A DNA stretch of 64,000 nt from Apibacter muscae (lineage in GTDB: Bacteria; Bacteroidota; Bacteroidia; Flavobacteriales; Weeksellaceae): positions 59,572 to 123,571 of the forward strand of contig NZ_SELG01000024.1 of NCBI RefSeq assembly GCF_007845635.1. The letters are read 5' to 3'. Positions within the stretch are counted from its first letter, which is position 1. Each line of letters begins with the position of its first letter. The notes beneath the pieces were generated by a model. The model saw only the letters and a list, made by a program, of their open reading frames with translations, did not search any database and was not told the origin of the DNA. Of this stretch, positions 26,576-34,751 are shown piece by piece. The position numbers and the translations under genes are program-made.

Positions 26576-27211
26576 CTACTGATTATACCTTTTTATTTTG
26601 TTTAAAAATTTATCTAGCTGTTTTATGTCTTTTAAACCTGGCTTTAATTCAAACTTGCTATTTAAATCTAAAGCATATAATTTTTTATGTTGAATTTTTT
26701 GTATTTCTTCTGTATCCTCTAATGAAATTCCTCCACTAAGAAAAAAAGGTGTTTCTCCCTTATAGTTATTTAATATAGTCCAGTCAAATTTTTTTCCGGA
26801 ACCTCCATGTTGTGGCGTTTTCGTATCAAAAAGTAAATAATCGCAAACCTCTTCGTATTCTTCTGTTTTTTCTATATCTTCAATTTCTGCAATACTAAAG
26901 GCTTTAATAATTCTTAGGTTTGGAATTTTAATTCTAAGTTCTTTTATATATTCTACGGTTTCTTTTCCGTGTAGTTGTACATAATCTAAGAAATATTCTT
27001 TTACTCTATTCTCTACCTCTTGTAATTCTGCATTTACAAAAACACCTACTTTTTTTATATTGGATGGTAGATTAGATAGATGTTTTGGATTTAATTCTAC
27101 AACATATCTGGGAGATTTGGAATAAAATATCAACCCCATAAAATCAATAGGTAACTGTATTAATTGTTGTATGTTTTCAGGATGCTTCATCCCGCATACT
27201 TTAATTTTCAT
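26576..27211 (-). CDS. trpF: Phosphoribosylanthranilate isomerase
   Basis: TrpF catalyses the Amadori rearrangement of phosphoribosylanthranilate. The 211-residue barrel begins MKIKVCGMKHPENIQ with the catalytic cysteine in KVCGM, and has the catalytic aspartate in YLLFDTKTPQHGGSGKKFDW and the phosphate motif FLSGGIS. It sits 12 bases before trpA and 3 bases after trpC. It is a separate gene, not fused to trpC. Confidence 0.97.
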   Translation of the reverse strand: MKIKVCGMKHPENIQQLIQLPIDFMGLIFYSKSPRYVVELNPKHLSNLPSNIKKVGVFVNAELQEVENRVKEYFLDYVQLHGKETVEYIKELRIKIPNLRIIKAFSIAEIEDIEKTEEYEEVCDYLLFDTKTPQHGGSGKKFDWTILNNYKGETPFFLSGGISLEDTEEIQKIQHKKLYALDLNSKFELKPGLKDIKQLDKFLNKIKRYNQ

Positions 27212-27214
27212 CTT

Positions 27215-27997
27215 CTATCGTAATTCTTTTATAAACTGTTCTAAGGCTTCTCCCGGGTTGGAAGTTTTCATAAAGTTTTCTCCCATTAAAAAACCTTGAT
27301 ATCCTACCTGTTGTAATTCTTTTACAGTTTGTGAGGAAGAAATTCCACTTTCTGAAATTTTCACAAACTCATTTGGTATTTTTTCTACTAACTGAAAGGA
27401 TACTTGCACATCGGTAACAAAGGTTTTTAAATTGCGATTGTTCACTCCTACTACATCCACATATTCATTTATATGATCCAATTCCTGTTCATTATGTATT
27501 TCCAGTAATACATCCAACCCTAATTCTTTCGCTTTTTTTGCTAAATTTTTGGTTTCTTCTATGGTTAAAGCTGCTGCAATTAATAAAATAGCACTAGCTC
27601 CATAAAGTTTTGCCTGATAAATTTGATACTCATCTACCATAAAATCTTTGCGAAGAAGGGGTGTATTCGTCAATAAAGATGCCTCTTTTAAGTCGTTTAA
27701 ATTTCCTCCAAAAAAATCAAAATCCGTCAATACAGAAATTGCACTTGCTCCTCCTTTAGAATAATAGGGAATTACTTCTTCAATTTTTGCCTCTTTAAAT
27801 ATCCAATCTTTAGAGGGGGATCTTCTCTTAAATTCGGATATAATTCCGGTAGATGATTTTTGTAAAGATTCTTTAAAAGAAAATTTTTGGGTTACTTCTT
27901 TTACTTTATTTTCCAGTTCCTGCAAGGATATTTCTTCTTTGTGTTTGGATATTTCTATTTTCTTATTGGCTATAATTTTATCTAGTATGGTAGACAT
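27215..27997 (-). CDS. trpC: Indole-3-glycerol phosphate synthase
   Basis: TrpC closes the indole ring of indole-3-glycerol phosphate. The 260-residue protein has the substrate and catalytic segments EFKRRSPSKDWI, LRKDFMVDEYQI, LEIHNEQEL, GVNNRNLKTF and SESGISS. It lies 12 bases after trpD and 3 bases before trpF, consistent with translational coupling in the operon. Confidence 0.97.
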   Translation of the reverse strand: MSTILDKIIANKKIEISKHKEEISLQELENKVKEVTQKFSFKESLQKSSTGIISEFKRRSPSKDWIFKEAKIEEVIPYYSKGGASAISVLTDFDFFGGNLNDLKEASLLTNTPLLRKDFMVDEYQIYQAKLYGASAILLIAAALTIEETKNLAKKAKELGLDVLLEIHNEQELDHINEYVDVVGVNNRNLKTFVTDVQVSFQLVEKIPNEFVKISESGISSSQTVKELQQVGYQGFLMGENFMKTSNPGEALEQFIKELR

Positions 27998-28009
27998 ATT
28001 TGCGTTATA

Positions 28010-29026
28010 TTAATTATTCAATTCCAAAAATTTCTGAAATGTTTTTTTAGTTTTTCCACTCTCTAAAGCTTCCTTTGCTTGAGCTAAACAATCTTCCAAT
28101 CTAAGATTGGGTTTAACCGTTTGAATTGCAAATGCTGAATTGGCTATAACTACGTTTTTTTGTGCAAGTGTTGCCGTATTATTTAGGACATTATCAAAAA
28201 TACGAGAGGCTTCCTCAGCGGTTTGTCCACCGTCTAAATCCATAGGTTTATAGAAATCAAAACCTAAATCCTCAGGAGAATAGAGATATTCTCCTAATTT
28301 GCTTATCGTTTTAAATTTATCCGTTAGAGAGATTTCGTCGTACCCATCCAAACTATGCACTATAGTATAATCACAATCCATATTTTGGTAAATATAGTAG
28401 TACAAACGCGCCATCTTAAGGTTGAATACTCCTAATACATTTCTTTTAGGTCTTATAGGGTTTACCACCGGACCTAACATATTAAAAAAAGTACGTACGC
28501 CTAAAGATTTTCTTATGGGTGCCACCACTTTTAAAGCATCATTAAAAAGTGGGGCATGAAGATAGGCTATATTTGCTTCTTCTAACGATCTTTCCAATCT
28601 ATCCAAATCCGAAGTAAACTTTACACCGTGTTGTTCCATAACATTAGACGCTCCGCTTACAGATGTAGCTCCATAATTTCCATGTTTAGCTACTTTATAT
28701 CCGGCACTGGCTACCACAAAACTAGATAGGGTAGAAATATTAAAGGTGTTTTTATTATCTCCTCCAGTACCTACAATATCTATGGTATTATATTTTTGTA
28801 AGGGTGAAACATCTTTGCATAGATTTAATAAGGCATCTCTAAATCCTAAAAATTCTTCAATGCTGATGTTCCTCATTAAAAAAACACTGATAAAGGCTGC
28901 AATTTGGGATTCATTATATATTCCTTCTGCCATTTGCGTTAATATTCGGCTTGCCTCTTCTCTATTTAGATACTGATGTTCAAATAACCGATTTAAAATA
29001 TCTTTCATACTTTGATTTCTAATCAT
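28010..29026 (-). CDS. trpD: Anthranilate phosphoribosyltransferase
   Basis: TrpD transfers the phosphoribosyl group from PRPP to anthranilate. The 338-residue protein shows the PRPP-binding motifs GTGGDNKNTFNIST and KHGNYGATSVSGASNVME, and the metal-binding DE pair in SLDGYDEISLTD. It is not fused to trpG. ATG at 29026 is used; an in-frame ATG six codons later (29008) is also possible. The gap to trpG is 17 bases. Confidence 0.97.
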   Translation of the reverse strand: MIRNQSMKDILNRLFEHQYLNREEASRILTQMAEGIYNESQIAAFISVFLMRNISIEEFLGFRDALLNLCKDVSPLQKYNTIDIVGTGGDNKNTFNISTLSSFVVASAGYKVAKHGNYGATSVSGASNVMEQHGVKFTSDLDRLERSLEEANIAYLHAPLFNDALKVVAPIRKSLGVRTFFNMLGPVVNPIRPKRNVLGVFNLKMARLYYYIYQNMDCDYTIVHSLDGYDEISLTDKFKTISKLGEYLYSPEDLGFDFYKPMDLDGGQTAEEASRIFDNVLNNTATLAQKNVVIANSAFAIQTVKPNLRLEDCLAQAKEALESGKTKKTFQKFLELNN

Positions 29027-29043
29027 AATTATAACTTAGGAAT

Positions 29044-29613
29044 TCACCCTTCTAAAAAGTTTTTGATCATAATTTTTCCATGGGGTGTAAGTATAGACTC
29101 CGGATGAAACTGTAAACCATGCACATCGTACAAACGGTGTTTTAAAGCCATTATTTGGTTGTTTTCATCCACAGCTGTGATGATCATATTTTCATGCGGG
29201 AAATCTTCTTGACTTACAATCCAGGAATGATATCTCCCTATTTCAAATGAAGAATTTAATCCTTCAAAAATATAATCTTTTTCTATAATTTTTGCTTGGG
29301 TAGCTACCCCATGATAGACTTCTTCCAAATTCTTTAATTGGGCTCCAAAGGCTTCTCCAATGGCTTGCTCTCCTAAACATATACCTAAAATTGGTTTGGT
29401 AGACGCATACTCTTTAATTAAAGGCAGTAATATTCCTGATTCGGAGGGAATCCCTGGGCCAGGTGAAAGTATAATTTTATCATACTTTTCAATTTCTGAA
29501 ATTGAAATTTTATCATTTCTAATCACATCAAGTTCAGCGTATCCTAAATCTTTAACTAAATAAGCTAAGTTATAGGTAAAAGAATCATAATTATCAAATA
29601 ATAAAATTTTCAT
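29044..29613 (-). CDS. trpG: Anthranilate synthase component II (glutamine amidotransferase)
   Basis: TrpG supplies ammonia from glutamine to TrpE. The 189-residue class I amidotransferase has the oxyanion motif SPGPGIPSESG, the nucleophile Cys79 in GICLGEQ, and the catalytic His/Glu in GLQFHPES. In this operon it is separated from trpE by the cysteine-hydrolase gene, whose stop directly abuts the trpG start. A dual role with PabB in folate synthesis is possible, since folC lies near the operon. Confidence 0.95.
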   Translation of the reverse strand: MKILLFDNYDSFTYNLAYLVKDLGYAELDVIRNDKISISEIEKYDKIILSPGPGIPSESGILLPLIKEYASTKPILGICLGEQAIGEAFGAQLKNLEEVYHGVATQAKIIEKDYIFEGLNSSFEIGRYHSWIVSQEDFPHENMIITAVDENNQIMALKHRLYDVHGLQFHPESILTPHGKIMIKNFLEG

Positions 29614-30165
29614 CTATTTATTATTAGCTTGTAAATACTCTTCTGTTGTTTTTATCTCTGCATAATAATAGGACAATGCAGATAAAAATGCGGTTTGGAC
29701 TTCTTGTGCAGTTGCTTTTTTTCCTGAAAATTCTAATTCTCGGGTGGCACATGCATCTTCAATTAAAGTACATTGATAACCAAAATCTTTAGCGGCTCTT
29801 ACAGTAGCATCCACGCACATATGGGTCATCATACCACATATCACCAATTCATTTACTTCATATTTTTGCAAATGTTTTTGTAAATTAGTTTTGATAAAGC
29901 TATTAGGACTGTATTTGGTAATAACAATCTCTCCGTCTATAGGCTTTACATTTGGATGAATTTCAGCTCCTTCTGTATATGGCTTAAAAAAGATGGCTTC
30001 TTCTTGAAGAGATATATGTTGTATATGAATTACCGGCAAATGCAAAGATCTAAAATTTTCCAAAATCTTTTTGGTTTGTTCACTCGCTTGCAATGCTCCT
30101 TCCAAAGGAAAATTCCCATTTTCAAAATAATCTTTTTGTACGTCTATAACAATTAGTGCTTTCAT
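29614..30165 (-). CDS. Isochorismatase-superfamily cysteine hydrolase inside the trp operon
   Basis: The 183-residue protein has the catalytic triad of the nicotinamidase/isochorismatase superfamily: Asp8 (LIVIDVQKDYF), Lys84 (VITKYSPNSF) and Cys117 (GMMTHMCVDATVRAA). A cis-peptide-type segment precedes the cysteine. There is no signal peptide. It lies 4 bases after trpE and directly abuts trpG, so it is embedded in the operon. The superfamily includes isochorismatase, nicotinamidase, and PhzD, which hydrolyses 2-amino-2-deoxyisochorismate, an intermediate made by anthranilate-synthase-like enzymes. The true substrate cannot be read from the sequence. Confidence 0.88.
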   Translation of the reverse strand: MKALIVIDVQKDYFENGNFPLEGALQASEQTKKILENFRSLHLPVIHIQHISLQEEAIFFKPYTEGAEIHPNVKPIDGEIVITKYSPNSFIKTNLQKHLQKYEVNELVICGMMTHMCVDATVRAAKDFGYQCTLIEDACATRELEFSGKKATAQEVQTAFLSALSYYYAEIKTTEEYLQANNK

Positions 30166-30169
30166 TTAT

Positions 30170-31561
30170 TTAATTTTTTAAGGTTTCTGCTAAATTTACA
30201 GCTCTTTTTAGAGCTCCTAGTTTGTTATTCACTTCTTGTAACTCTTCCTCTGGATTGGATTTAGAGACTACGCCGGCTCCTGCTTGATAGTAAAGTGTAT
30301 TGTTCCTACTCATAAAGGAACGAATAGTTATGGCTTGGTTTAAATCTCCGTTTATACCTATATATCCTATGCATCCTCCATACGCTCCTCTTGTATGTTT
30401 TTCAATATCATAGATCAATTGCATTGCTCTTACTTTAGGAGCTCCTGATAAAGTTCCAGCCGGAAAAGTATCTGCAAAAACTGCTATATTATTTTTTCCT
30501 TCTTCTACTTTACCACTTACTCTAGACACTAAATGAATCACATGTGAAAAATATTGTACATTTTTATAAAAGTCTACCCGAACTTGAGAACAATTTCTAC
30601 TTAAATCATTCCTTGCTAAATCGACCAGCATTACATGCTCTGCATTTTCTTTTTCATCTTTAAGCAACTTTTCGGAAAGAATCTTATCTTTTTCATCCTC
30701 ACCGGTTCTTTTATACGTTCCTGCAATAGGATCTATATATGCATGTCCTTGGGTTATTTTGCAATGGGTTTCTGGAGATGATCCAAATATGCGAAAGACT
30801 CCAAAATCAAAATAAAACAAATAAGGAGAAGGATTTACTGAACGTAAAGCTCGATATACTTTAAAGTCATCCCCTGCAAAGGCTTGGGAAAAACAACGAG
30901 ACAAAACAATCTGGAAAACATCTCCTCTTTTACAATGGGCAATCCCTTTTTTTACGGCATCTAAATATTCCTCACCGGTGGTAAAAGAATTTTCATCTCC
31001 AATTTGCTTAAAATTGTAAGAAGCATAATTGTTGTTTTGCAACAACGCTTCTAATTGCTCCATTTTTGAGTTTTCTCCTTCAGGAATATTTTCTACAATT
31101 ATTAGCTCATTTTTTAAATGATTGATAACAAATATAAATCGATAGAATATATAATAAAACTCAGGTATATCTGCGTTATTCAGTTTTTGGTTTTTAGGTT
31201 GTACAGTTTCAAAATACCGAATACTATCGTAAGAAGTATACCCAAAAAAACCATTAACATTGGTAGGATTATCTCCCTCTATCTTAAAACTTTTCATAAA
31301 GTTATCAAAAGCTATTGGCAATGAGATCTCTAACTTTTGTTTATTTTCAACGCCATTAATTTCTGTTATAACTTCATGATCTTGCACCTTAAATTTTGCT
31401 AGGGGTTCTAAAGCTATAAATGAAGAACTATCTTCACCTCCATGAAAATCTGAACTTTCCAATAATGCTGATTCCGGGAATAAGTCTCTTATTTTTAAGT
31501 ATAACCCGACTGGGGTTTGCAAATCTGCAAGTAATTTTTTTGTGATTAGTCGTATATTCAT
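30170..31561 (-). CDS. trpE: Anthranilate synthase component I
   Basis: TrpE makes anthranilate from chorismate with ammonia from TrpG. The 463-residue protein has the chorismate-binding C-terminal domain with DPIAGTYKRTG, MLVDLARNDLSRNC, TFPAGTLSGAPKVRAM and YGGCIGYIG. The tryptophan feedback site in the N-terminal domain is represented by a LLESSDF motif near residue 34, close to the usual LLES feedback motif, so feedback inhibition is plausible. It follows trpB by 38 bases. Confidence 0.96.
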   Translation of the reverse strand: MNIRLITKKLLADLQTPVGLYLKIRDLFPESALLESSDFHGGEDSSSFIALEPLAKFKVQDHEVITEINGVENKQKLEISLPIAFDNFMKSFKIEGDNPTNVNGFFGYTSYDSIRYFETVQPKNQKLNNADIPEFYYIFYRFIFVINHLKNELIIVENIPEGENSKMEQLEALLQNNNYASYNFKQIGDENSFTTGEEYLDAVKKGIAHCKRGDVFQIVLSRCFSQAFAGDDFKVYRALRSVNPSPYLFYFDFGVFRIFGSSPETHCKITQGHAYIDPIAGTYKRTGEDEKDKILSEKLLKDEKENAEHVMLVDLARNDLSRNCSQVRVDFYKNVQYFSHVIHLVSRVSGKVEEGKNNIAVFADTFPAGTLSGAPKVRAMQLIYDIEKHTRGAYGGCIGYIGINGDLNQAITIRSFMSRNNTLYYQAGAGVVSKSNPEEELQEVNNKLGALKRAVNLAETLKN

Positions 31562-31599
31562 TCGTTCTAATATTTTTTATTTGAGAATAAGATCTTTTT

Positions 31600-32787
31600 C
31601 TAATTCTTTTCTCTATAACTTACATAGGTTTCCATATCTTTATCTCCTCTACCAGATAAACACAATACAACAATATCCTCAGGTTTGAATTTTTTTTGTT
31701 CTAAAACTCCTAAGGCATGGGCTGATTCTATAGCGGGAATAATTCCTTCCATACGAGTGAGTTCAAAGGCAGCTTTCATTGCTTCTTCATCCGTAACCGC
31801 TAATACTTCCGATCTCCCTACGGTCGCTAAATGCGCATGCATAGGACCTATGCCTGGATAATCCAAACCCGCAGATATGGAATATGGTTCTTGAATCTGA
31901 CCATCATCGGTTTGCATCAAAAGGGTTTTACTGCCGTGTACAATCCCTAGCTTACCTAAATGTATGGTTGCTGCAGATTCTCCTGAATTCACTCCTTTTC
32001 CAGCGGCTTCTGCTAAAATAATGTTAACTTTCTCATCATCTAAATAATGATAGATAGTTCCAGCGGCATTACTCCCTCCTCCAATACAAGCTATTAAATA
32101 ATCTGGTGCTTCTCTTCCTTCTTTTTCTAATAATTGTTTTTTTATTTCTTCACTAATTACTGACTGTAATCTTGCTACCATATCAGGATATGGATGCGGA
32201 CCTACGGTGGAACCTATAATATAATAGGTATTGGAAGGGTTTGAACACCAATCTCTAATCGCTTCATTGGTAGCATCTTTCAACGTTTTGTTTCCACTTT
32301 CAACCGGAACTACTGTTGCTCCTAACATATGCATTTTTTCAACGTTTAATCTTTGTCTTTCAACGTCAGTAGCCCCCATGTATACGATACATTCCATATT
32401 CATTAATGCACATACCGTAGCTGTAGCCACCCCGTGTTGCCCTGCTCCGGTTTCGGCTATAATTCGAGTTTTACCCATTTTTTTTGCCAACAAAATCTGC
32501 CCAATGGTATTATTAATCTTATGCGCGCCGGTGTGGTTTAAATCTTCCCTTTTTAAATATATTTTGCAACCATACTTTTTGGATAAACGCTTTGCTAAAT
32601 ACAAGGGAGAAGGACGACCTACATAATCTTTTAACAAATCATAATATTCTTTTTTAAAATCTGGGCTTTCTAAAAATTGTAAATAATTTTTTTTAAGTTC
32701 CTCTACATTATCATATAAAATTTCAGGAATATAGGCTCCTCCAAATTCCCCATAAAAACCTTTTTGATCTACGTTATACTTTTGCAT
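31600..32787 (-). CDS. trpB: Tryptophan synthase beta subunit
   Basis: TrpB joins indole and serine using pyridoxal phosphate. The 395-residue protein carries the PLP lysine Lys90 in HTGAHKINN, the phosphate-binding GGGSNA loop, and the monovalent-cation/COMM regions expected of TrpB1. It is the first structural gene of the operon, immediately behind the trp attenuator, and lies far from trpA at the other end. A TrpB-first order gives it the highest promoter proximity. Confidence 0.98.
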   Translation of the reverse strand: MQKYNVDQKGFYGEFGGAYIPEILYDNVEELKKNYLQFLESPDFKKEYYDLLKDYVGRPSPLYLAKRLSKKYGCKIYLKREDLNHTGAHKINNTIGQILLAKKMGKTRIIAETGAGQHGVATATVCALMNMECIVYMGATDVERQRLNVEKMHMLGATVVPVESGNKTLKDATNEAIRDWCSNPSNTYYIIGSTVGPHPYPDMVARLQSVISEEIKKQLLEKEGREAPDYLIACIGGGSNAAGTIYHYLDDEKVNIILAEAAGKGVNSGESAATIHLGKLGIVHGSKTLLMQTDDGQIQEPYSISAGLDYPGIGPMHAHLATVGRSEVLAVTDEEAMKAAFELTRMEGIIPAIESAHALGVLEQKKFKPEDIVVLCLSGRGDKDMETYVSYREKN

Positions 32788-32808
32788 TCATTTATTTTTT
32801 ATACAAAA

Positions 32809-32834
32809 AAGCCTATCGTGAGTACGATAGGCTT
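32809..32834 (-). terminator. trp attenuator: trp operon attenuator (terminator hairpin)
   Basis: An 11-bp perfect stem (32809-32819 with 32824-32834), loop complementary to GAGT, is followed by a run of six T on the minus strand. It sits between trpL and trpB. The sequence 32815-32823 (loop plus start of the 3' arm) can instead pair with 32868-32876 in the leader: nine pairs with one G-U. That alternative pairing would prevent the terminator. Confidence 0.85.
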
Positions 32835-32869
32835 CTGTTATTTATAATTATCAACATAGCAAGATTCAC

Positions 32870-32926
32870 TCACAATTTTTGAAATTGAAAGCACCACCAC
32901 CATGATATGTTTAATATAGTTTTCAC
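32870..32926 (-). CDS. trpL: trp operon leader peptide with three consecutive Trp codons
   Basis: An 18-codon frame starting with GTG encodes MKTILNISWWWCFQFQKL and ends in TGA. Three tandem TGG codons at positions 9-11 lie about 17 bases ahead of the antiterminator arm (32868-32876), and the stop codon lies within that arm. A ribosome stalled at the Trp codons would leave the arm free, so the antiterminator forms. A ribosome reaching the stop would cover it, so the terminator at 32809-32834 forms. The promoter lies just upstream. This is the classic trp attenuation design. The gene is too short for usual callers. An overlapping ATG frame (32903, MVVVLS...) is less meaningful. Confidence 0.78.
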   Translation of the reverse strand: MKTILNISWWWCFQFQKL

Positions 32927-32945
32927 TTTTAAATCTTAATGATAA

Positions 32946-32974
32946 CAAAATTATTATTTTTTTTTTAATCTCAA
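32946..32974 (-). promoter_or_regulatory. Predicted trp operon promoter
   Basis: The minus strand has TTG at 32974-32972 and TAATTTTG at 32953-32946, 18 bases apart, matching the Bacteroidota pattern. Transcription would start near 32939, about 13 bases before trpL. The transcript would include trpL, the attenuator and trpB through trpA. The remaining gap to folC (33144) is AT-rich without further features apart from the folC promoter. Confidence 0.65.
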
Positions 32975-33110
32975 TAACATTTACTTAGAAAAATTTTAAA
33001 TTCTGTTTTTCTCTTTTTAACAGGAAATTAAACTTACACTATTTAATTATTTACCTAACTAATAAGTAAAAAAATTTTTAAATATAATTGGCTCTTCCTA
33101 TATTTAAAAA

Positions 33111-33138
33111 TTTGTATTTTTAACCGATTAATACCTTG
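33111..33138 (+). promoter_or_regulatory. Possible folC promoter close to the start codon
   Basis: TTTG at 33111-33114 and TACCTTG at 33132-33138 (one T short of TAnnTTTG) are 17 bases apart. The element ends 5 bases before the folC ATG, which would give a leaderless mRNA. Confidence 0.35.
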
Positions 33139-33143
33139 CAATT

Positions 33144-34367
33144 ATGCAAACCTATGATGAAATTTTAGAATGGTTATATTCACAAGTTTCTAACTTTCAA
33201 AATGTCGGCCAGTCTGCTTATAAACCTGGATTTGATAATATTTTAAAATTATGTGAAATTTTAGATAATCCACATAAAAAAATTAAAACCATCCATATTG
33301 CTGGGACAAATGGTAAGGGCAGCACTTCTAACATGGTCGCTTCCATTTTAAAAGAGGCTGGATATTCGGTTGGTTTATTTACTTCCCCTCATTTAAAAAA
33401 TTTTACTGAAAGAATTAGAGTAAATGGAGAAGAATGTGAAAATGATTATGTTTTCAATTTCCTTACAAATATTAGAACGTATTTTACTAAAGACTTCAAT
33501 CCTTCATTCTTTGAATTGACTACTGCTATGGCTTTTGATTATTTTACTAAAAAAAAGGTAGATATTGCAGTTATTGAAGTTGGTTTAGGAGGTCGACTGG
33601 ATTCCACCAATATAATTAGCCCCCAAGTTTGTGCTATCACTAGTATTTCTTTAGATCATACAGAACTTTTGGGTGACACTCTTGAAAAAATTGCTTGGGA
33701 AAAAGCTGGAATAATTAAAACTAAAATCCCTGTTGTCATTGGAGAGGAAAAGGAAAATATAAAAAATTATCTTATTGACATCTGTAAGGAAAGAAATGCC
33801 CCTTATATAGACGCAACTTCTATAAATAAAGAATATATTTCTGACATTACGGGAATTTATCAAAGCCAAAACAAGAGAACGGTTTTAGGTATTATTCATT
33901 TTTTAAATGAGCAAGGTTGCTCTATTAAGGAGGAACATATAAAAAATGGATTCCTTAGTGTGAAAAAAAATATGCATCTGCGTGGACGATGGGATATTTT
34001 ACAAGAAAAAAATCCATTAATTATTTGCGATACAGCCCATAATGAAGACGGTTTTAAAAAAGTTACTGATCAACTCTCCAAAATGAGTTTTAATGAACTC
34101 CATATGGTTCTAGGATTTGTTAAAGGTAAAAATTTAGATAAAGTATTCCCATTATTGCCTGAAAATGCAAATTATTATTTTGTAAAACCTTCCATTGCTC
34201 GAGGTCTTCCACCCAATGAATATGAAGAAAAAATCAAAAAATTTTTCTCTAAGTATAAAATTTTAAGTTCTGCACATGATGGATTAAATTACTCTAAATC
34301 AATTGCTAATGAAAATGATTTAATATTTATTGGTGGTAGTAATTTTATTATTTCTGAAATTATTTAA
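33144..34367 (+). CDS. folC: Bifunctional folylpolyglutamate synthase / dihydrofolate synthase
   Basis: FolC adds glutamate to dihydropteroate and extends the polyglutamate tail of folates. The 407-residue Mur-ligase-type protein has the ATP-binding P-loop GTNGKGSTSNM (about residues 53-63), the substrate motif EVGLGGRLDSTN, the conserved SLDHTELLGDTLEKIAWEKAGI stretch, and a C-terminal glutamate-ligase domain with CDTAHNEDGF. It stands alone on the plus strand, divergent from the trp operon. Confidence 0.96.
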   Translation: MQTYDEILEWLYSQVSNFQNVGQSAYKPGFDNILKLCEILDNPHKKIKTIHIAGTNGKGSTSNMVASILKEAGYSVGLFTSPHLKNFTERIRVNGEECENDYVFNFLTNIRTYFTKDFNPSFFELTTAMAFDYFTKKKVDIAVIEVGLGGRLDSTNIISPQVCAITSISLDHTELLGDTLEKIAWEKAGIIKTKIPVVIGEEKENIKNYLIDICKERNAPYIDATSINKEYISDITGIYQSQNKRTVLGIIHFLNEQGCSIKEEHIKNGFLSVKKNMHLRGRWDILQEKNPLIICDTAHNEDGFKKVTDQLSKMSFNELHMVLGFVKGKNLDKVFPLLPENANYYFVKPSIARGLPPNEYEEKIKKFFSKYKILSSAHDGLNYSKSIANENDLIFIGGSNFIISEII

Positions 34368-34374
34368 AAAAATA

Positions 34375-34405
34375 TTTGCAAGTCTAAAAAATAGGCGTAT
34401 ATTTG
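34375..34405 (+). promoter_or_regulatory. Consensus promoter for the tRNA-Val gene
   Basis: TTTG at 34375-34378, a 19-base spacer, and TATATTTG at 34398-34405 form a textbook Bacteroidota promoter. Transcription would begin near 34412, 57 bases upstream of the tRNA. tRNA-Gln may be in the same transcript. Confidence 0.75.
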
Positions 34406-34468
34406 CAATCCAATTACGAAACAAAATAAATTAAAAACAAAAGTTCTTAAATATAATTGTTTTGAAAT

Positions 34469-34543
34469 GGGCGATTAGCTCAGCTGGTTCAGAGCACCTG
34501 CCTTACAAGCAGGGGGTCGCAGGTTCGAACCCTGCATCGCCCA
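34469..34543 (+). tRNA. tRNA-Val (anticodon TAC)
   Basis: The cloverleaf is complete: acceptor arms GGGCGAT/ATCGCCC, D arm GCTC/GAGC, anticodon stem CCTGC/GCAGG with loop CTTACAA (anticodon TAC), and T arm GCAGG-TTCGAAC-CCTGC. The discriminator is A. The 3' CCA is not encoded. Confidence 0.97.
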
Positions 34544-34587
34544 CAATAAAAGCCTTTTCTTTTTAGTAGAGGTTTTTTTATTGGTGA

Positions 34588-34658
34588 AGACCTATGGTGT
34601 AACGGTAGCACACCGGTTTTTGGTACCGTTTGTCGGGGTTCGAATCCCTGTAGGTCTA
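34588..34658 (+). tRNA. tRNA-Gln (anticodon TTG)
   Basis: Acceptor arms AGACCTA/TAGGTCT pair perfectly. The anticodon loop is TTTTGGT (anticodon TTG), and the outermost anticodon-stem pair is a C-T mismatch. The T arm has CGGGG-TTCGAAT-CCCTG. CCA is not encoded. It lies 44 bases after tRNA-Val. Confidence 0.93.
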
Positions 34659-34681
34659 CAAACGTTAAGTTATAAAAAACG

Positions 34682-34713
34682 TTTGCCTGTTAAGTTTAAA
34701 TGTTTTACATTTG
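34682..34713 (+). promoter_or_regulatory. Predicted rpsT promoter
   Basis: TTTG at 34682-34685 and TACATTTG at 34706-34713 are 20 bases apart, matching the Bacteroidota pattern. The element ends 38 bases before the rpsT ATG. Confidence 0.65.
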
Positions 34714-34751
34714 CTCGCGGTAAACAAAAATGAATAGAAAGATTTTAAAAA

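Noticed and set aside
32838..32903. Leader frame starting with ATG and encoding MVVVLSISK, as if a branched-chain amino acid leader
   Set aside because: It overlaps the GTG-started frame with three Trp codons, which fits the trp operon downstream, the promoter distance and the antiterminator geometry. Val codons would not make sense for trp control.
32889..32903. CAC CAC CAC CAT on the plus strand, like a histidine leader
   Set aside because: An in-frame TGA lies directly upstream (32886-32888), so no leader peptide can contain it. The next plus-strand gene is folC, not a his gene.
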